64,000 bases of DNA from Plazaster borealis (Eukaryota > Echinodermata > Asteroidea > Forcipulatida > Labidiasteridae): NCBI GenBank assembly GCA_021014325.1, contig CM037472.1, positions 32,016,234-32,080,233 of the forward strand, given 5' to 3'. A model generated the notes under the pieces. The model saw nothing but the letters and a program-made list of their open reading frames with translations, did not search any database and had not been told where the DNA came from. Position numbers and translations under genes: made by a program. Shown here in pieces: positions 54,301-64,000 of this stretch (position 1 is the first letter of the stretch; every line of letters begins with the position of its first letter).

Positions 54301-57300
54301 TTCAAGACGGACTCTTTCATGTGCAGCATGCTGGTCAATCAGTAGTACTAAGTTTGGCTCTGCAGACTTGTTCTTATCATTTGTGTTGATCATACAAGCA
54401 ATAAACTTATTGTCCACTTGTCCAAGTACCTATGTGGAGTCAGACAGAGACAAATAGAGTGACCATCGGTTTGTGTAATGCCCTTGTGGGACAAAGCTTA
54501 ACAAAGTATAATCTTTAGATGTCTGAAGGGAAGCCTAATATGATGGCAACTTGAGTGGGTCTCAGAAGCACATTCTTCAAGGATCTAGAGCTGCCGTCTT
54601 GTTCCGCTAAACCTGCCAAGTGAAGAGAGTAAGAGACCCTGGGATGCCAGTACAGGCCCTTAAAGGTAGGGTCATAGATTGGTTTTTGTCACTGTAACGC
54701 TGATTTACAGGCAAAATTATAAAGAAAGATACAATAAAATTCACATGCGAAAGTTTCAGCTAAATACAGTATCTACTTGCTGAGAAAACAGCAAAAAACT
54801 TTTTTTTCACAAGAACGTCGAATCCATCCACATTTAGCAAGGTGACAGCGGCTACCAACTGTATCTCTAGCAGTAGCATTCACAAATGGACACCAACCCT
54901 CAGAAATCTGAGAAATGATTCATGTATGAATCGTTTCTCAGATTCAAATGTTTTGGGGTGACAAATTATCCCAACCATATTACTTCAAAGGGAATCCTTT
55001 CTCAAGATAGTTTATACTATCAACAGCTGCAGTGCTTCTCATCAAGTAAGTTTTTAAGGTCATTAATTTTTTGAGTAGTTACCAATCTATGACCTTACCT
55101 TTCAGGAAAATGTAATGCATGTGCTTTAAACAACATTCATATTGTAAACACTTGAAGGTCATTGATTCTGTTCACATTGTAAACACTAGAAGGTTACCGA
55201 TTCTGATTACCTTGATGTCCTGAAACATTGCCTTGGTGAATTTGTATGGGTGAATGGTAGACTGTGCCCTGATGGAGCTATGAGGGATATTTGTGCATTG
55301 AGCATCCAGGATACCAGACTCCACAGTAGCAAACATCGGATTAGTCCAGTTGGCAATTAAGTGGTCCACTGTCAGTCCCAGGTCCGCTGGAAAAAGAAAT
55401 CAGATCAGATTCAAACGTGATTTTCTTGAAGGTGGCAGTAATAAGACATAAGTTTTTTCAAATTACAAAACAAAGTACAAACTTCAAACCAATCAGATTG
55501 ATTTAATTTTTTTCAAATATTCACTAAAATTCTACCATGTCGACAAATGAATTGTCTTGATTAAAAATAATAATAACAAAAACAGTATTGGAGTCTTACA
55601 TAGCGCACATATCCACCAATAAGGTGCTCAAGGCGCGCGTAACAAAGAGAGACCCTTTTGAAGACAGGTTTTGAACTTTTTATGAATTATATTTTACAAC
55701 TAAGGTGCTGCGGTGCACTCAGCAGCCACTGCCAGAAACACCGGGGCAAACCCCTTCTCTTAGCAATAAGTGTAACTGGGTTCTTTTACGCACATTACAC
55801 AACACACTGGAAATGGCTTTACATCCCAGCCGAAGGATAAAGCAATAATGGTTAAGTGTCTTGCTTAAGGACACAAGTAACACGACAGGGACTCGAACCC
55901 ACACTCTGCTATTTAGGTTCTGATTCATACTCTGCGATACCTGTTTGCTTGCTCGGACTGTCTCCCCTCCACTTGGAGGCAATGTCACCACCCTGCTGGT
56001 CCATGTGTTCGTCTACCATATGAATGAGTGCAGAATGAGATGAGGGAGACAGGGTACCACTCGACACATCGATGAGATTATCAGGCTTTGGTAACGTAGC
56101 TAGGAATGGCTCAGCACACAGTGAGTGGACTCGATGGAGGTACGACTTCTTCCTACCTGAATGTTACAAGTAAAGATTGTGAAGTCTAAAGTTTTTCCTC
56201 GGCAATCAGGTTTTTTTTCCCGAGCTCATTCTAAAGGGTGTGTACACTGCACAACACTGGGCCCAATTTCATAGCGCTGCTTAACGGTAAGTAAATTTTT
56301 GTGCTAACTGTAGCAGAAAAATTTGCTTAAGCCTTAGCGTATTTCACAGGTTAGCAAGAAAATACGGCAGCCATCTTGCATGTTCACAATGGTTTTGCAT
56401 TGTTACGTCATTCATTTTCGTGCAGTAAGCACCGGAAGGTTAGCATGCCTTTTCGTGTGCTTACCGTTAGCAGCGCTATGAAATAGAAACTTGTACGTAA
56501 GCACAGAATCGACTGTTAAGCAGCTCTATGAAATTGGGCCCTGGTCTATGATCGAAAATATACATTTTAACATCTTTGCACATAATTTGCATGGTGTAAA
56601 GATGGTCATGGTGGAAAACTTCCCTTGAAATATTTTTGCTTGAAATGCTCTAGTTTTTGAGAAATGAGTACAGCAATTGTTTAGCTTTGATCTCACGAGT
56701 CAAAAACCCGATGTTTGGAAACAGTGAAAATATACAATGGGTTTTTTCATTATTTTCATGTGACTTTGATGACCAATTGAGCTCAAACTTTCACAGGTTT
56801 GTTATTGCATGCATATGTTGGATCACATAAAGTGTGGTCTTTGACAATTACCAATGTTGTCTACGTGATTTACTTTAACACACTATTTTCTCTTGTACAG
56901 AAGTACCCCCTAAAATCTTCTAAAGAATTCCTAAGGTTCCAATTACACAATGAAGACACAATAGAGGGGGGTACCACTGTGCCCCACATCGAGCACCAAA
57001 TGGGCAGCACAATATGTAAGGCATACATAAGTATAAATTTACGGCAGTTAAGTTTAAGTGAAGACCAGAATATTCCAACCTTAATTGCATAGTTGTGATG
57101 TGCATCATAAAAAGAAATGCCATGCATTTAAGGTACAAAATAAACCTACATCAATGCATATTCGGTTTGCGGTAACACCATGTGTACATCTAAACGTTTC
57201 AACTAGCTTGCTCTAGTCATCGTCAGGAGAGAGTGGGGACAACATAAGGGGTCAACATTAGCATCTCTACATCTCTTCAGAAATGTCAACTTGTTAATAA

Positions 57301-60300
57301 GTTTTCAACGTCTGGTAGAAGAGCGTTGATATAACTTTACAAGTCCATTGGTGCGCTCCCCGTAGAGCATATGGGTTTTGAGGCATTGCATGGTGAGGTA
57401 TCAATGTATATTCGGTTTGCGGTAACACCATGTGTATATCTAAACCTACACCACTTTTCATATTGGGAAGTTTTCTATTTGTGAAAGAGGGTACAGTGGT
57501 GCAAAACATTTCATAGTTCATAATTGAACTTCTTACCAGTTTGAATGATGACTGCATTGCCATCAACCCTAATTCCATTATCAGTTATTCCATCTCCCAA
57601 GAGTCCGTCCTTCCCTGACACTGGGTTCTCATAACTGCAGTTACCAGTCTTCAAATTGATGTATACCTGCCGTTTCAGCTTCTGGTCGTACCGAACCATC
57701 CACCTTTTGTCGTGGACAGTGGACTCGGAGTCGGCACTGTCTCCCCGCGGGATCCCCTGGGTCCGTTGATCATCACAACAGTCCATGTCAGACGCTTGCC
57801 TTAAATCGTCTTCATGTTGAGTTTGATTCATTTGCAGCAAGTCTTCCTGTTGCCTTAGTTTGCGATCACTCTGAACAGTCAAATTTGTAGCACTCTCCGC
57901 AGGTTGAGAGTCAACATTATCTTCTGTTGACACGTCTCTCTTGACTTCTTGTTGGTTTTCTAGTTGATTCATTTCAGAGTGCGTCGGGTGACTAGTTGGT
58001 GAGGTTTCACTGCTGCCCTGATGTTGACTGTCCACTTGGTGCATGTCTGATAACGTTGGGTCACTTGCTTGATGTAGATCTTTAACACGCTGGCTTTGAT
58101 TTAAAAGAAATGATTCCATCTTCATTTTTCCTACCTCGGTAAAAGACTCAGAAATAATCGGAGACAGGGCATCAAGAAGTGGCACAAAACCTGTGTTACA
58201 TTTTCTGCCGGTTTCACTTTCAACTTCTACCTCTGTGTTTTCTTGCTTGTTTGCAGTAAATTTTGCGTATAAGTCTTGCGAGTTAGGTAGAAGGAAAGGA
58301 TAAGACCTGCTCTCCAAATCAAAATTTGACGCTTCAGTAGTTTCAAGTTCATCTTTATCACAATTGATGTTACATCCAATGTAACCTATTTCAGTACGTT
58401 CACTGCAGACATTCAAACAGTTGACCACAGTCAGGCCGGCAGGGATGGAAGATCTTAATAGGGTTGGAGAACCAGACAGTTGTTCTCTCCTCAGTTCAAA
58501 GGTCTTTGTATCGCACAGGATAACAGATGGTGAATGTTGTTCACCTCTTGAACGGCTTTGTGAGATTTCCTCAGATGACTGGCTGCAAAACATGCTCTCT
58601 GTCCCCAACCTTTGAGAGAAATGCTCATTTACATTGTCATCAAAACTTAGATCGGTTTGTGTTTGAGGTTCTTTATGATGCTGTTCATGGATCTCTCTTT
58701 GGCTTCCATCTTGCATTTCAAAGTTATACTCTTCGATCTGGTCTTCAACTGTTTTTGCCTCTTCTCCTAATTCACTCTTGACTTGAGACTGAATTCCGCA
58801 TTTGCTAATCTTTGAGTTGAGGTGAGTTTTTCCAAATATAGGGCTTTCCTTTTGTCCAGTTTGTTCTGTATGAGAAGTAAAGCCGCATACTTGTCCAACA
58901 GCCGTAGCAGGACTAATTTCATTGCATTGCTCGTTTGTTTCCTGTTGTTTAGTAACAAATAATGAGTGGGGCATTTGAACATTTAGAGCAGCTTGTGGAA
59001 GGCTTAAGTTGGTGGAAGTGTCTGGTCCTGTCCGAAGATGTGCAGCATTCAATTTGATACCACTTGCCTGAGGGGACTGTTGAATATGATGAAGACCTTG
59101 TGGCATCTTTGCTTCATTAGAAATGTCTTGCTCTGCCGTCGAATGTTTCGCTTTACCACCAACTGTTGGGAAGACCTCTTGGAAAGTTTGCAGAAATCTG
59201 TCCGATGTCATGAACTTCTTTGTCAACGGTGCTTCTCTCTCGTCCATGTTTCTTTCCTGCATCAGGTTCTCACAGGCTGTGGTTCCTCTTGATGTAGTTG
59301 CTTGTCTCATCCTTCTTGCATGAGTGTCTACTGTTACTTCACTGGCTGATTTCACTTCTGAGGCCATGTATATCTGCCTCAACCTTTTCAGATTTGGTTT
59401 GTGTGTGACTGTGACTCCACCTTGCTGTTCACCAGTCCTTCCTTTATCCTCAGTTGAGACATGCACATCAAGGGTACTTGTAGCCTGCACTGCTGATACC
59501 CTTTTGGATTCTGTTTTTGGACTACAAGTCTCGTTACTGTTTTTCATTTCAGTGCTTTCGAGAAGATCTAAGACAGACTCTGCAGGTTCATTTTTCTTGT
59601 TGGGCACGGACATCTGCCTTTTCTTCAGAAAATCATTGATTGATTTTTCATCAGAAGTGTTGTTTCCCAGCATCATGTCAACAGGAGGAAACCGCCTCTT
59701 TAGCATCACAGGGGAGGTGGTGGTGAAGTGAGAAGATTGCCTCTGCCTTCCTGTCTTCCTAGGATGAAACCTTCTCGTCGCCTCAACATCCTTCCCCTTC
59801 AGTAGCTCTGAGATTGAGTGTTGAACAGCCTCTTCGCCATCAGGCTCAGCTCTAAATGACCTCCTGAATATCTGTAAGGAACTTTTAAACGAATCCCGAC
59901 ACCTTGAAGATGAAGATGAAGATGAAAATGCACCGACTATGAGATGATTTTGTTCTCGTGAATCATCAGGCTTGAAAGTTTGGAGGGTTTTGGAATGATG
60001 CTTGGCTTTGTCTCTCGAATTCATGCCACAAACCTCACAAGGATTTGGTAGTGATCCTTTTACTGCAATACCGGTTGATGGCATCGCTGTCTGAACTGAC
60101 GGTTGCTCATCCTGTTCAATGAGGACACATGAATCTGATGTGTTGTTCCCCCCATCGGAATCAACGGATGAAGCATCCGACCCAAAACTGAAAAAGTCCG
60201 AAATGGGTTTCTTCTGGTTTGGGTGACCAGAATATGTTAAGGAGTCCGGAGCTTTTACACTGGGGGTTGTAAACTGATAATCATTTACCAGATCTATCTG

Positions 60301-62364
60301 TGTCCTTGTATCTGATGTGATTGCTGAGTTTGAGACGTTTTCTCTGAGATGCTCTTGTAGTGTGACTGTTGTATCACTGCTCTGCTCATCTACTTTGTCC
60401 TTTTCAAATGAACAATATTCACCTGATATATTATTTTTAAATGAGGTGATGGAAACACCATATTCAGGTGTTACTTCTTCAACTATCACTTTAGGAGATT
60501 TTCCAGTCTTGTTTGCAACACTTTGTACCTCAAACAAAAGGCTGTTTTGTTCTGAAGTCGAAGACTGTCTTTCAACATGATCAGATACTGATCGATGATT
60601 TCCCTTGATCTGTCCAAAGTTTGACACATAACGTGCTTTGTCATGAGAGAATCTTTTCTGAGGAACTGAGGCATTGTCTTCGATGACAAATTGTGATGAA
60701 ATGGTTTTGGGAGTATTCCTAAAGTCCTGACAATGATCCGGATGGGATGAACACTCATCACTTAGAATTTCAGTTGATGGTTGGAATTCAGATGAGCTTA
60801 CATCAGGTCCATCCACTACAGGGGTGCACCTGTTGTTTACTTCTTCAGAATCTAATTCTGTTGTTAATTTCTCACTTGTTTCAGAGTGACTGGCATTGAG
60901 GACTTTCGATGAGCTCTCTTCAACGTCTGGTACAGGCTCTAGAAGGAGACCCTTCGCTCCAGATGACAAGTGTGAAATTGTTTCCACATGGAAAGCATTG
61001 CTACCCAGATGCTGGTTGTACATCTCACTCCGATCATTTGATTGTTTCTCACTTTGTTCAGTGAAATACTCTCTGTCGACACTTTCATCCAAACCAATAT
61101 TTGGTTCCTGGATGCTAGAGTCAACAGGTTTCTCGCCTCTTGTTTTACATTCTCTGCCTGGATATTCTGTCATAGATTCAACAGTACCAACAACACTGAT
61201 TATTGCTGGTGATGTCCGTTTTACTTTCCTTGGCTGGTTTGAGGTATCGTTCTCCACTATGAGGAGTGGACTGCTTCCTGCCTCCACCATCGTGGAGGTT
61301 GGTAAAATTCTAATACCAACTGGGGAGCTCACATCTGCTGAGGAGCCGACACAGACTGGGGAGGTAACCTCTGAGGGACTTCTGGTGACTTCTGGCGAGG
61401 AGCTGTTAGAGACCCGAGAGATAACTTCTGTAGAGGTGCTGATATTGTTTTTCTGTTTATGCAGTGGTCTTCTGACTGTGAGTGATTGTAACGTGCTGCT
61501 GCATGAAGCAGCATTTATACCTCGCCCATACTTCTGAGACAGCCTTGAGGTAAGGTTAGTGTCCATTCCGTCTTTGTCACTTGTAGACACCTCCTCATCT
61601 TCTTGACTTGATCCGTCCTCAAGTGTAAGGAGATCACACGGACTGCTTTCCGAGTTTTCTTTTTCCTGTTTCATCGTGAGGTGTTCTTGAGTCAGGAACT
61701 GGTCTACAAGCTTCTGGACACATCCCAACACTACACTCCAATCTCTGAACTCAACCAGTGTTTTGGATGGCTCAAGGCAGATGTCATACTCAGAGAGCGG
61801 GCATCTGACATTCAAAACAAAAGTGCCATAAAGATCTGCGGCCCTGCCTGGGCTGTTTGACAAGTCCAGGACTGCGGTAGAATCGGCTGAGCTCTTTTTA
61901 TCTCCAAACCGTGGCCTGCAGTGAGCAATCAGTGACTTCCTCAAGAGATGGTTGATGGCTTTGTGAAGCCTCGTCTTCAACACCAGACGCTTGTTCACAT
62001 AAATGAACTGTAGACTCTTATTTGGATGACCTTCTGTTCCGATATACCCCGAGATACTAACCAGCCCTTCTTGACGGATTACCTGCTTGAGGCATTTGGC
62101 TCTGCTCTGCCCGAAGAGAAACCGAAATGTGGAAACTGTGGATGATGCAATGTGTGTCTGGATGGATTTGGTTCCTGTGCTGTCATCACGTAGTGAGAAT
62201 GAGATGTCGGGATGGATCAATGCAAGACCTTCGATACGTCGGCAGACCCGCTCATAGTCTAGAGAATGTGATGTCATCTTCCTCCTGACAGGCATATTAT
62301 AAAACACACCATGGACTGTAACAGTGGTCCCAACGCTTGGCCTCTTCCTTGATGCCTCAAATAC
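51007..62364 (-). CDS. MLH3: MLH3, MutL-homologue endonuclease subunit (N-terminal exons outside window)
   Basis: MLH3 pairs with MLH1 (MutL-gamma), nicks DNA in meiotic crossover resolution and contributes to mismatch repair. Exons seen: 62364-57537, 56156-55941, 55386-55211, 54429-54288, 53257-52947, 52424-52322, 51302-51007; 6072 nt, 2023 residues, all phases consistent. The visible part opens inside the GHKL/transducer region ([18 protein letters not shown], motif III), continues with [20 protein letters not shown], a very long polar linker (about residues 280-1560), a WW-like patch, then the C-terminal endonuclease: [23 protein letters not shown], metal-binding [12 protein letters not shown] (DQHA-X2-E-X4-E), SQACHGAIKF and CAHGRPS. 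The ATPase motifs I and II are missing because they lie beyond position 64000. An ATG at 62487 is only intron read-through. Confidence 0.95.
51355..51455. mobile_element. hAT-like MITE end fragment
   Basis: TTTTTACTAGACAATGTACG CCGGGCTAGTGTTAAGGGTG matches the first 75 bases of the window and the inverse of 23717-23800. Confidence 0.75.
51585..52035 (+). mobile_element. LINE 3' fragment interrupted by another element
   Basis: [31 protein letters not shown], then after a break [20 protein letters not shown] and [16 protein letters not shown], all reverse-transcriptase C-terminal motifs. The insert (51721-51888) is a SINE-tail piece (ATAATAATAAATAATAATAC, TATATAGCGCTTTATA). Confidence 0.82.
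52322..52424 (-). CDS. MLH3: MLH3 exon n+5
   Basis: [16 protein letters not shown] and [12 protein letters not shown], containing the SQACHGAI motif split at the exon border. Donor GTGAGT. Confidence 0.92.
52460..52800 (-). mobile_element. LINE 3' fragment, same family as 16630-17045
   Basis: [40 protein letters not shown], then [13 protein letters not shown]. In the MLH3 intron before exon n+5. The frame is open over 230 bp, better preserved than the plus-strand copy. Confidence 0.85.
52947..53257 (-). CDS. MLH3: MLH3 exon n+4
   Basis: Acidic [15 protein letters not shown], then [20 protein letters not shown] and [17 protein letters not shown], corresponding to the vertebrate EEQRRLL..LGLEF and PLCFVEREANELRRGR blocks. 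Phase 0 out. Confidence 0.92.
53614..54110 (+). repeat. Three tandem units of about 150-195 bp in an MLH3 intron
   Basis: Each has CCCGTTGAAA or variant, GGGATCCGGGTGTTTTGACA, GAGCGAGGACGTCCTCGC and GAGAACAAAGA-like blocks. GCGAGGACGTCCTCGC is a perfect 16-bp palindrome in the middle unit. Confidence 0.9.
54288..54429 (-). CDS. MLH3: MLH3 exon n+3: metal-binding DQHAXXE motif
   Basis: [20 protein letters not shown] and [31 protein letters not shown] is the catalytic MutL endonuclease motif, intact. Phase 1 out. Confidence 0.96.
54661..55104. mobile_element. TTAA-flanked MITE, copy 3
   Basis: TTAAAGGTAGGGTCATAGAT TGG at the left; CCAATCTATGACCTTACCTT TCA at the right, where TTAA has become TTCA. 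Fills most of the intron between MLH3 exons n+2 and n+3. Confidence 0.88.
55211..55386 (-). CDS. MLH3: MLH3 exon n+2
   Basis: [19 protein letters not shown] to [14 protein letters not shown], matching the vertebrate W.NPVF and YPYRFTK anchors at the start of the endonuclease domain. Ends in phase 0. Confidence 0.9.
55560..55915 (-). mobile_element. SINE family 1, tail type a, head truncated
   Basis: The body and tail are complete; the head stops at ACACTCTGCT (plus strand), 25 bp short of the MLH3 exon n+1 donor. Confidence 0.8.
55941..56156 (-). CDS. MLH3: MLH3 exon n+1
   Basis: [20 protein letters not shown] to [12 protein letters not shown]. Phase 1 in and out. [13 protein letters not shown] aligns with the short PFLP.. 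segment of vertebrate MLH3 before the endonuclease domain. Confidence 0.8.
56259..56541. repeat. Foldback element, family A (long variant)
   Basis: Outer ends GGGCCCAATTTCATAGCGCT and AGCTCTATGAAATTGGGCCC. The interior differs from other copies (GTTAGCA..GTAAGCACCGGAAGG). Confidence 0.85.
56560..56860. mobile_element. Partial MITE of the AGGCACTGAACACG family (reverse)
   Basis: GGTTTTTTCATTATTTTCAT, CAATTGAGCTCAAACTTTCA, GTCTTTGACAATTACCAATG are the inverse of blocks in 24105-24250. Confidence 0.7.
57537..62364 (-). CDS. MLH3: MLH3 large exon (4.8 kb)
   Basis: Starts [19 protein letters not shown] after acceptor TTTCCTTTTCAG and ends IIQTG at a GTAAGA donor in phase 1. It carries the transducer domain and nearly all of the linker. 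Vertebrate MLH3 also has one giant exon, but this one is longer and the preceding intron splits off the ATPase part. Confidence 0.95.
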
Positions 62365-62476
62365 CTGAAAAGGAAACCGATCAACAACTAGAATTGTCAA
62401 CGTGCTCCAATAATTTAAGCCTATGAAAATATTTTTCCAATCAATACACATTATTGAAGATATGCTTTGTCCAGGG

Positions 62477-62600
62477 CCCAATTTCATGGCTCTACTTACC
62501 AGGAAAATCTGCGCTTACAACCCATAGAATTATGTCCTTTACAGGGCACCGTAAGTGCAGAATTCTGCAGTGAGCTGAGCCAAGACATTGGACCCTACAA
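62477..62600. repeat. Foldback element, family B
   Basis: GGCCCAATTTCATGGCTCTA and GTGAGCTGAGCCAAGACATT with inner GTGCAGAATTCTGC; 110 bp upstream of the MLH3 large exon. Confidence 0.75.
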
Positions 62601-64000
62601 TGTGCTATCTTCTTGAAAGTTATCATACCAGTTTGGGCCAGCGCGTAGACCATTACACAAAGCAATTGGTAAACATCAAAGACCTACTTTGCATATTGAT
62701 CACATGCCCGTGTTACACACTGGTAGAAAAATGACATTGTGAATTACATTTTCCAAACTGGTAGAAGCCAGATTTCAAGCTAATCTGATTGAATTCAAAC
62801 TTCTATAAGCAACTTCAGTCATGAAGCAGCCAAGCAGGGTCCCATCTCTGCAACCGATAATCTGTGGAATTATATTTTCAAGTTTGTTGGTTTTTAATTT
62901 TATACCCCAAAATTCCAAGTTTATGAGAGAATGTTTTGCATGGTTCGATTAGTATCTGTGCAGTTCGGGATACATGCATGGTGTCATACATTCATTGACT
63001 TCAACTGTCTGTTTCATACTACAATTTATTGTTGGTAAAATTTGGTTGCCAATCACTGTGACTGCTCATTTACTTTTGGTGATATTTTGTCATGGACTGG
63101 TTTGTAGCGAAGATAGCATTTGCAGGTTGTTTTTTCCTTTCTCCCTTTTTTTGTTCTCCTTTTATTTTGAGGGGAGGGGGCAGGGAGTGAATGGGATCAC
63201 AGGAATCAACTCCAAACCTGGAATTTCATCTTTGAGAGGGCAAGGCCATGTTCATTTTGCAAAGGGCACTTCCATTGGAAAATGTTAAAGTCTATGGGAA
63301 ACTTTTGAAAGGGCACCAAGGCCAAGACCAGGGCAACAGAGGCCATGGCCTCCGTGGCCTCATTGTAATTCCAGGCCTGCAAAGGCTTTTCACAACAATG
63401 GATCGATATACAACCCCCAAATCATGGAAACTTGACTTGGTCATTATTTGAAGGCATCTTTTACTTTGAATTAAATTGTAAGGTTTGTGTCCCTGAACCC
63501 CACAGTTTGAAGAAAAAAAAGTGAACCATACTGTAAAGATGCCTCAACCACTTCAAGTCGGATGACAGTCTTTTCGCAATATTTTTTTGACAGACTTATG
63601 GCAGACATTTTTGAACACCCGGAACAACTTTGGAATTTCCTTAAAAAAATTTTTGACGTTGATATCCACCCGGATTTTCCAATGTGTAGCATGCACAGGC
63701 ATACACCTACCATGATACACTTTCACTCATACAAAGAGGGACAACAGGTTCTGGAAAACATGCCTTGTAAAATCCCTTTTTTTGGGGGGGGGGGGGTTAT
63801 TGTTTAACCCCAGATTCCAGACCTTTGTTCTATTGTTGTACAAATGTGACAAACAAAAATGGACAGGCTGCCACTATTGTTTGTCATTGTATTTGACACA
63901 ATGAGAGCCTTTGGAGATTCCAGCATGGCAGATTTTCGGCAGTGGCTCATGGCTGATGTTCTGCGAATCACGGCGACTGCCTACTCACACGACAACCTCA
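62601..64000. other. MLH3 upstream intron, nothing firmly recognised
   Basis: Low-complexity G runs at 63172 and 63785. Only a weak candidate for the end of the previous MLH3 exon at 63991-64000 (GAG GTT GTC then GTGTGAG on the minus strand). Confidence 0.4.

Noticed and set aside
60896..61537. Plus-strand frame of 213 codons antisense to MLH3
   Set aside because: Shadow frame opposite a long real exon; composition follows the coding strand.
62365..62487. ATG at 62487 as the start of MLH3
   Set aside because: The sequence before VFEASRK is an intron end with a clear acceptor; MLH3 needs upstream ATPase motifs.
63860..63999. Plus-strand open stretch MDRLPLLFVIVFDTMRAFGD onward at the right edge
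   Set aside because: Could be a coding exon but has no recognisable family or splice support within the window; left unannotated.

Overview
This is a eukaryotic, intron-rich, AT-rich nuclear window carrying parts or all of four protein-coding genes. They are embedded in a dense, nested population of short interspersed elements, foldback/MITE-like DNA elements and non-LTR retrotransposon scraps. The protein sequences are clearly metazoan, with moderate similarity to vertebrate orthologues. The repeat style (palindromic elements with arms reading like CCCAATTTCATAGAGCTGC, TTAA-flanked MITEs, tRNA-headed SINEs) and a stand-alone ovothiol-type methyltransferase suggest an echinoderm, most likely a sea star. 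That taxonomic call is inference; no database was searched.

Layout, left to right. Positions 1-8844: a non-LTR retrotransposon fragment (about 500-965), a 1.55 kb minisatellite (2064-3620), SINEs, and an 848-bp inverted-repeat transposon (7779-8626). This is probably the continuing intron of the next gene. Positions 8845-29106, minus strand: 13 exons of a large F-box/WD-repeat protein. A novel N-terminal region lies on a 1.08-kb first coding exon, the F-box is at 19622-19785, and WD40 repeats are at 8845-10392. The gene runs off the left edge. Positions 31828-38167, plus strand: all seven coding exons of CDKN3 (KAP, a CDK-associated dual-specificity phosphatase, 240 aa), divergent from the F-box gene. 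Positions 43730-48092, minus strand: a four-exon, 299-aa membrane-anchored methyltransferase resembling the C-terminal domain of OvoA (4-mercaptohistidine N1-methyltransferase). Positions 51007-62364 and beyond, minus strand: the mismatch-repair/meiotic-crossover protein MLH3, with one 4.8-kb exon and six small 3' exons. Its N-terminal ATPase exons lie past the right edge.

The coding exons were joined by hand. In all four genes every junction keeps reading phase across GT/AG sites, which is the main internal check on the models. CDKN3 (G1/S control), the F-box/WD protein (probable SCF substrate receptor) and MLH3 (DNA repair and meiosis) are eukaryotic housekeeping or regulatory genes with no sign of being an operon-like system. 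The methyltransferase is the most unusual gene. Most of the novelty in the window lies in transposon biology: a minisatellite grown from a transposon end, a transposon insertion with two paralogous copies of its target that help fix its ends, a three-layer nest of elements with 9-bp and TTAA duplications, and two near-perfect hairpins in and beside the CDKN3 gene.
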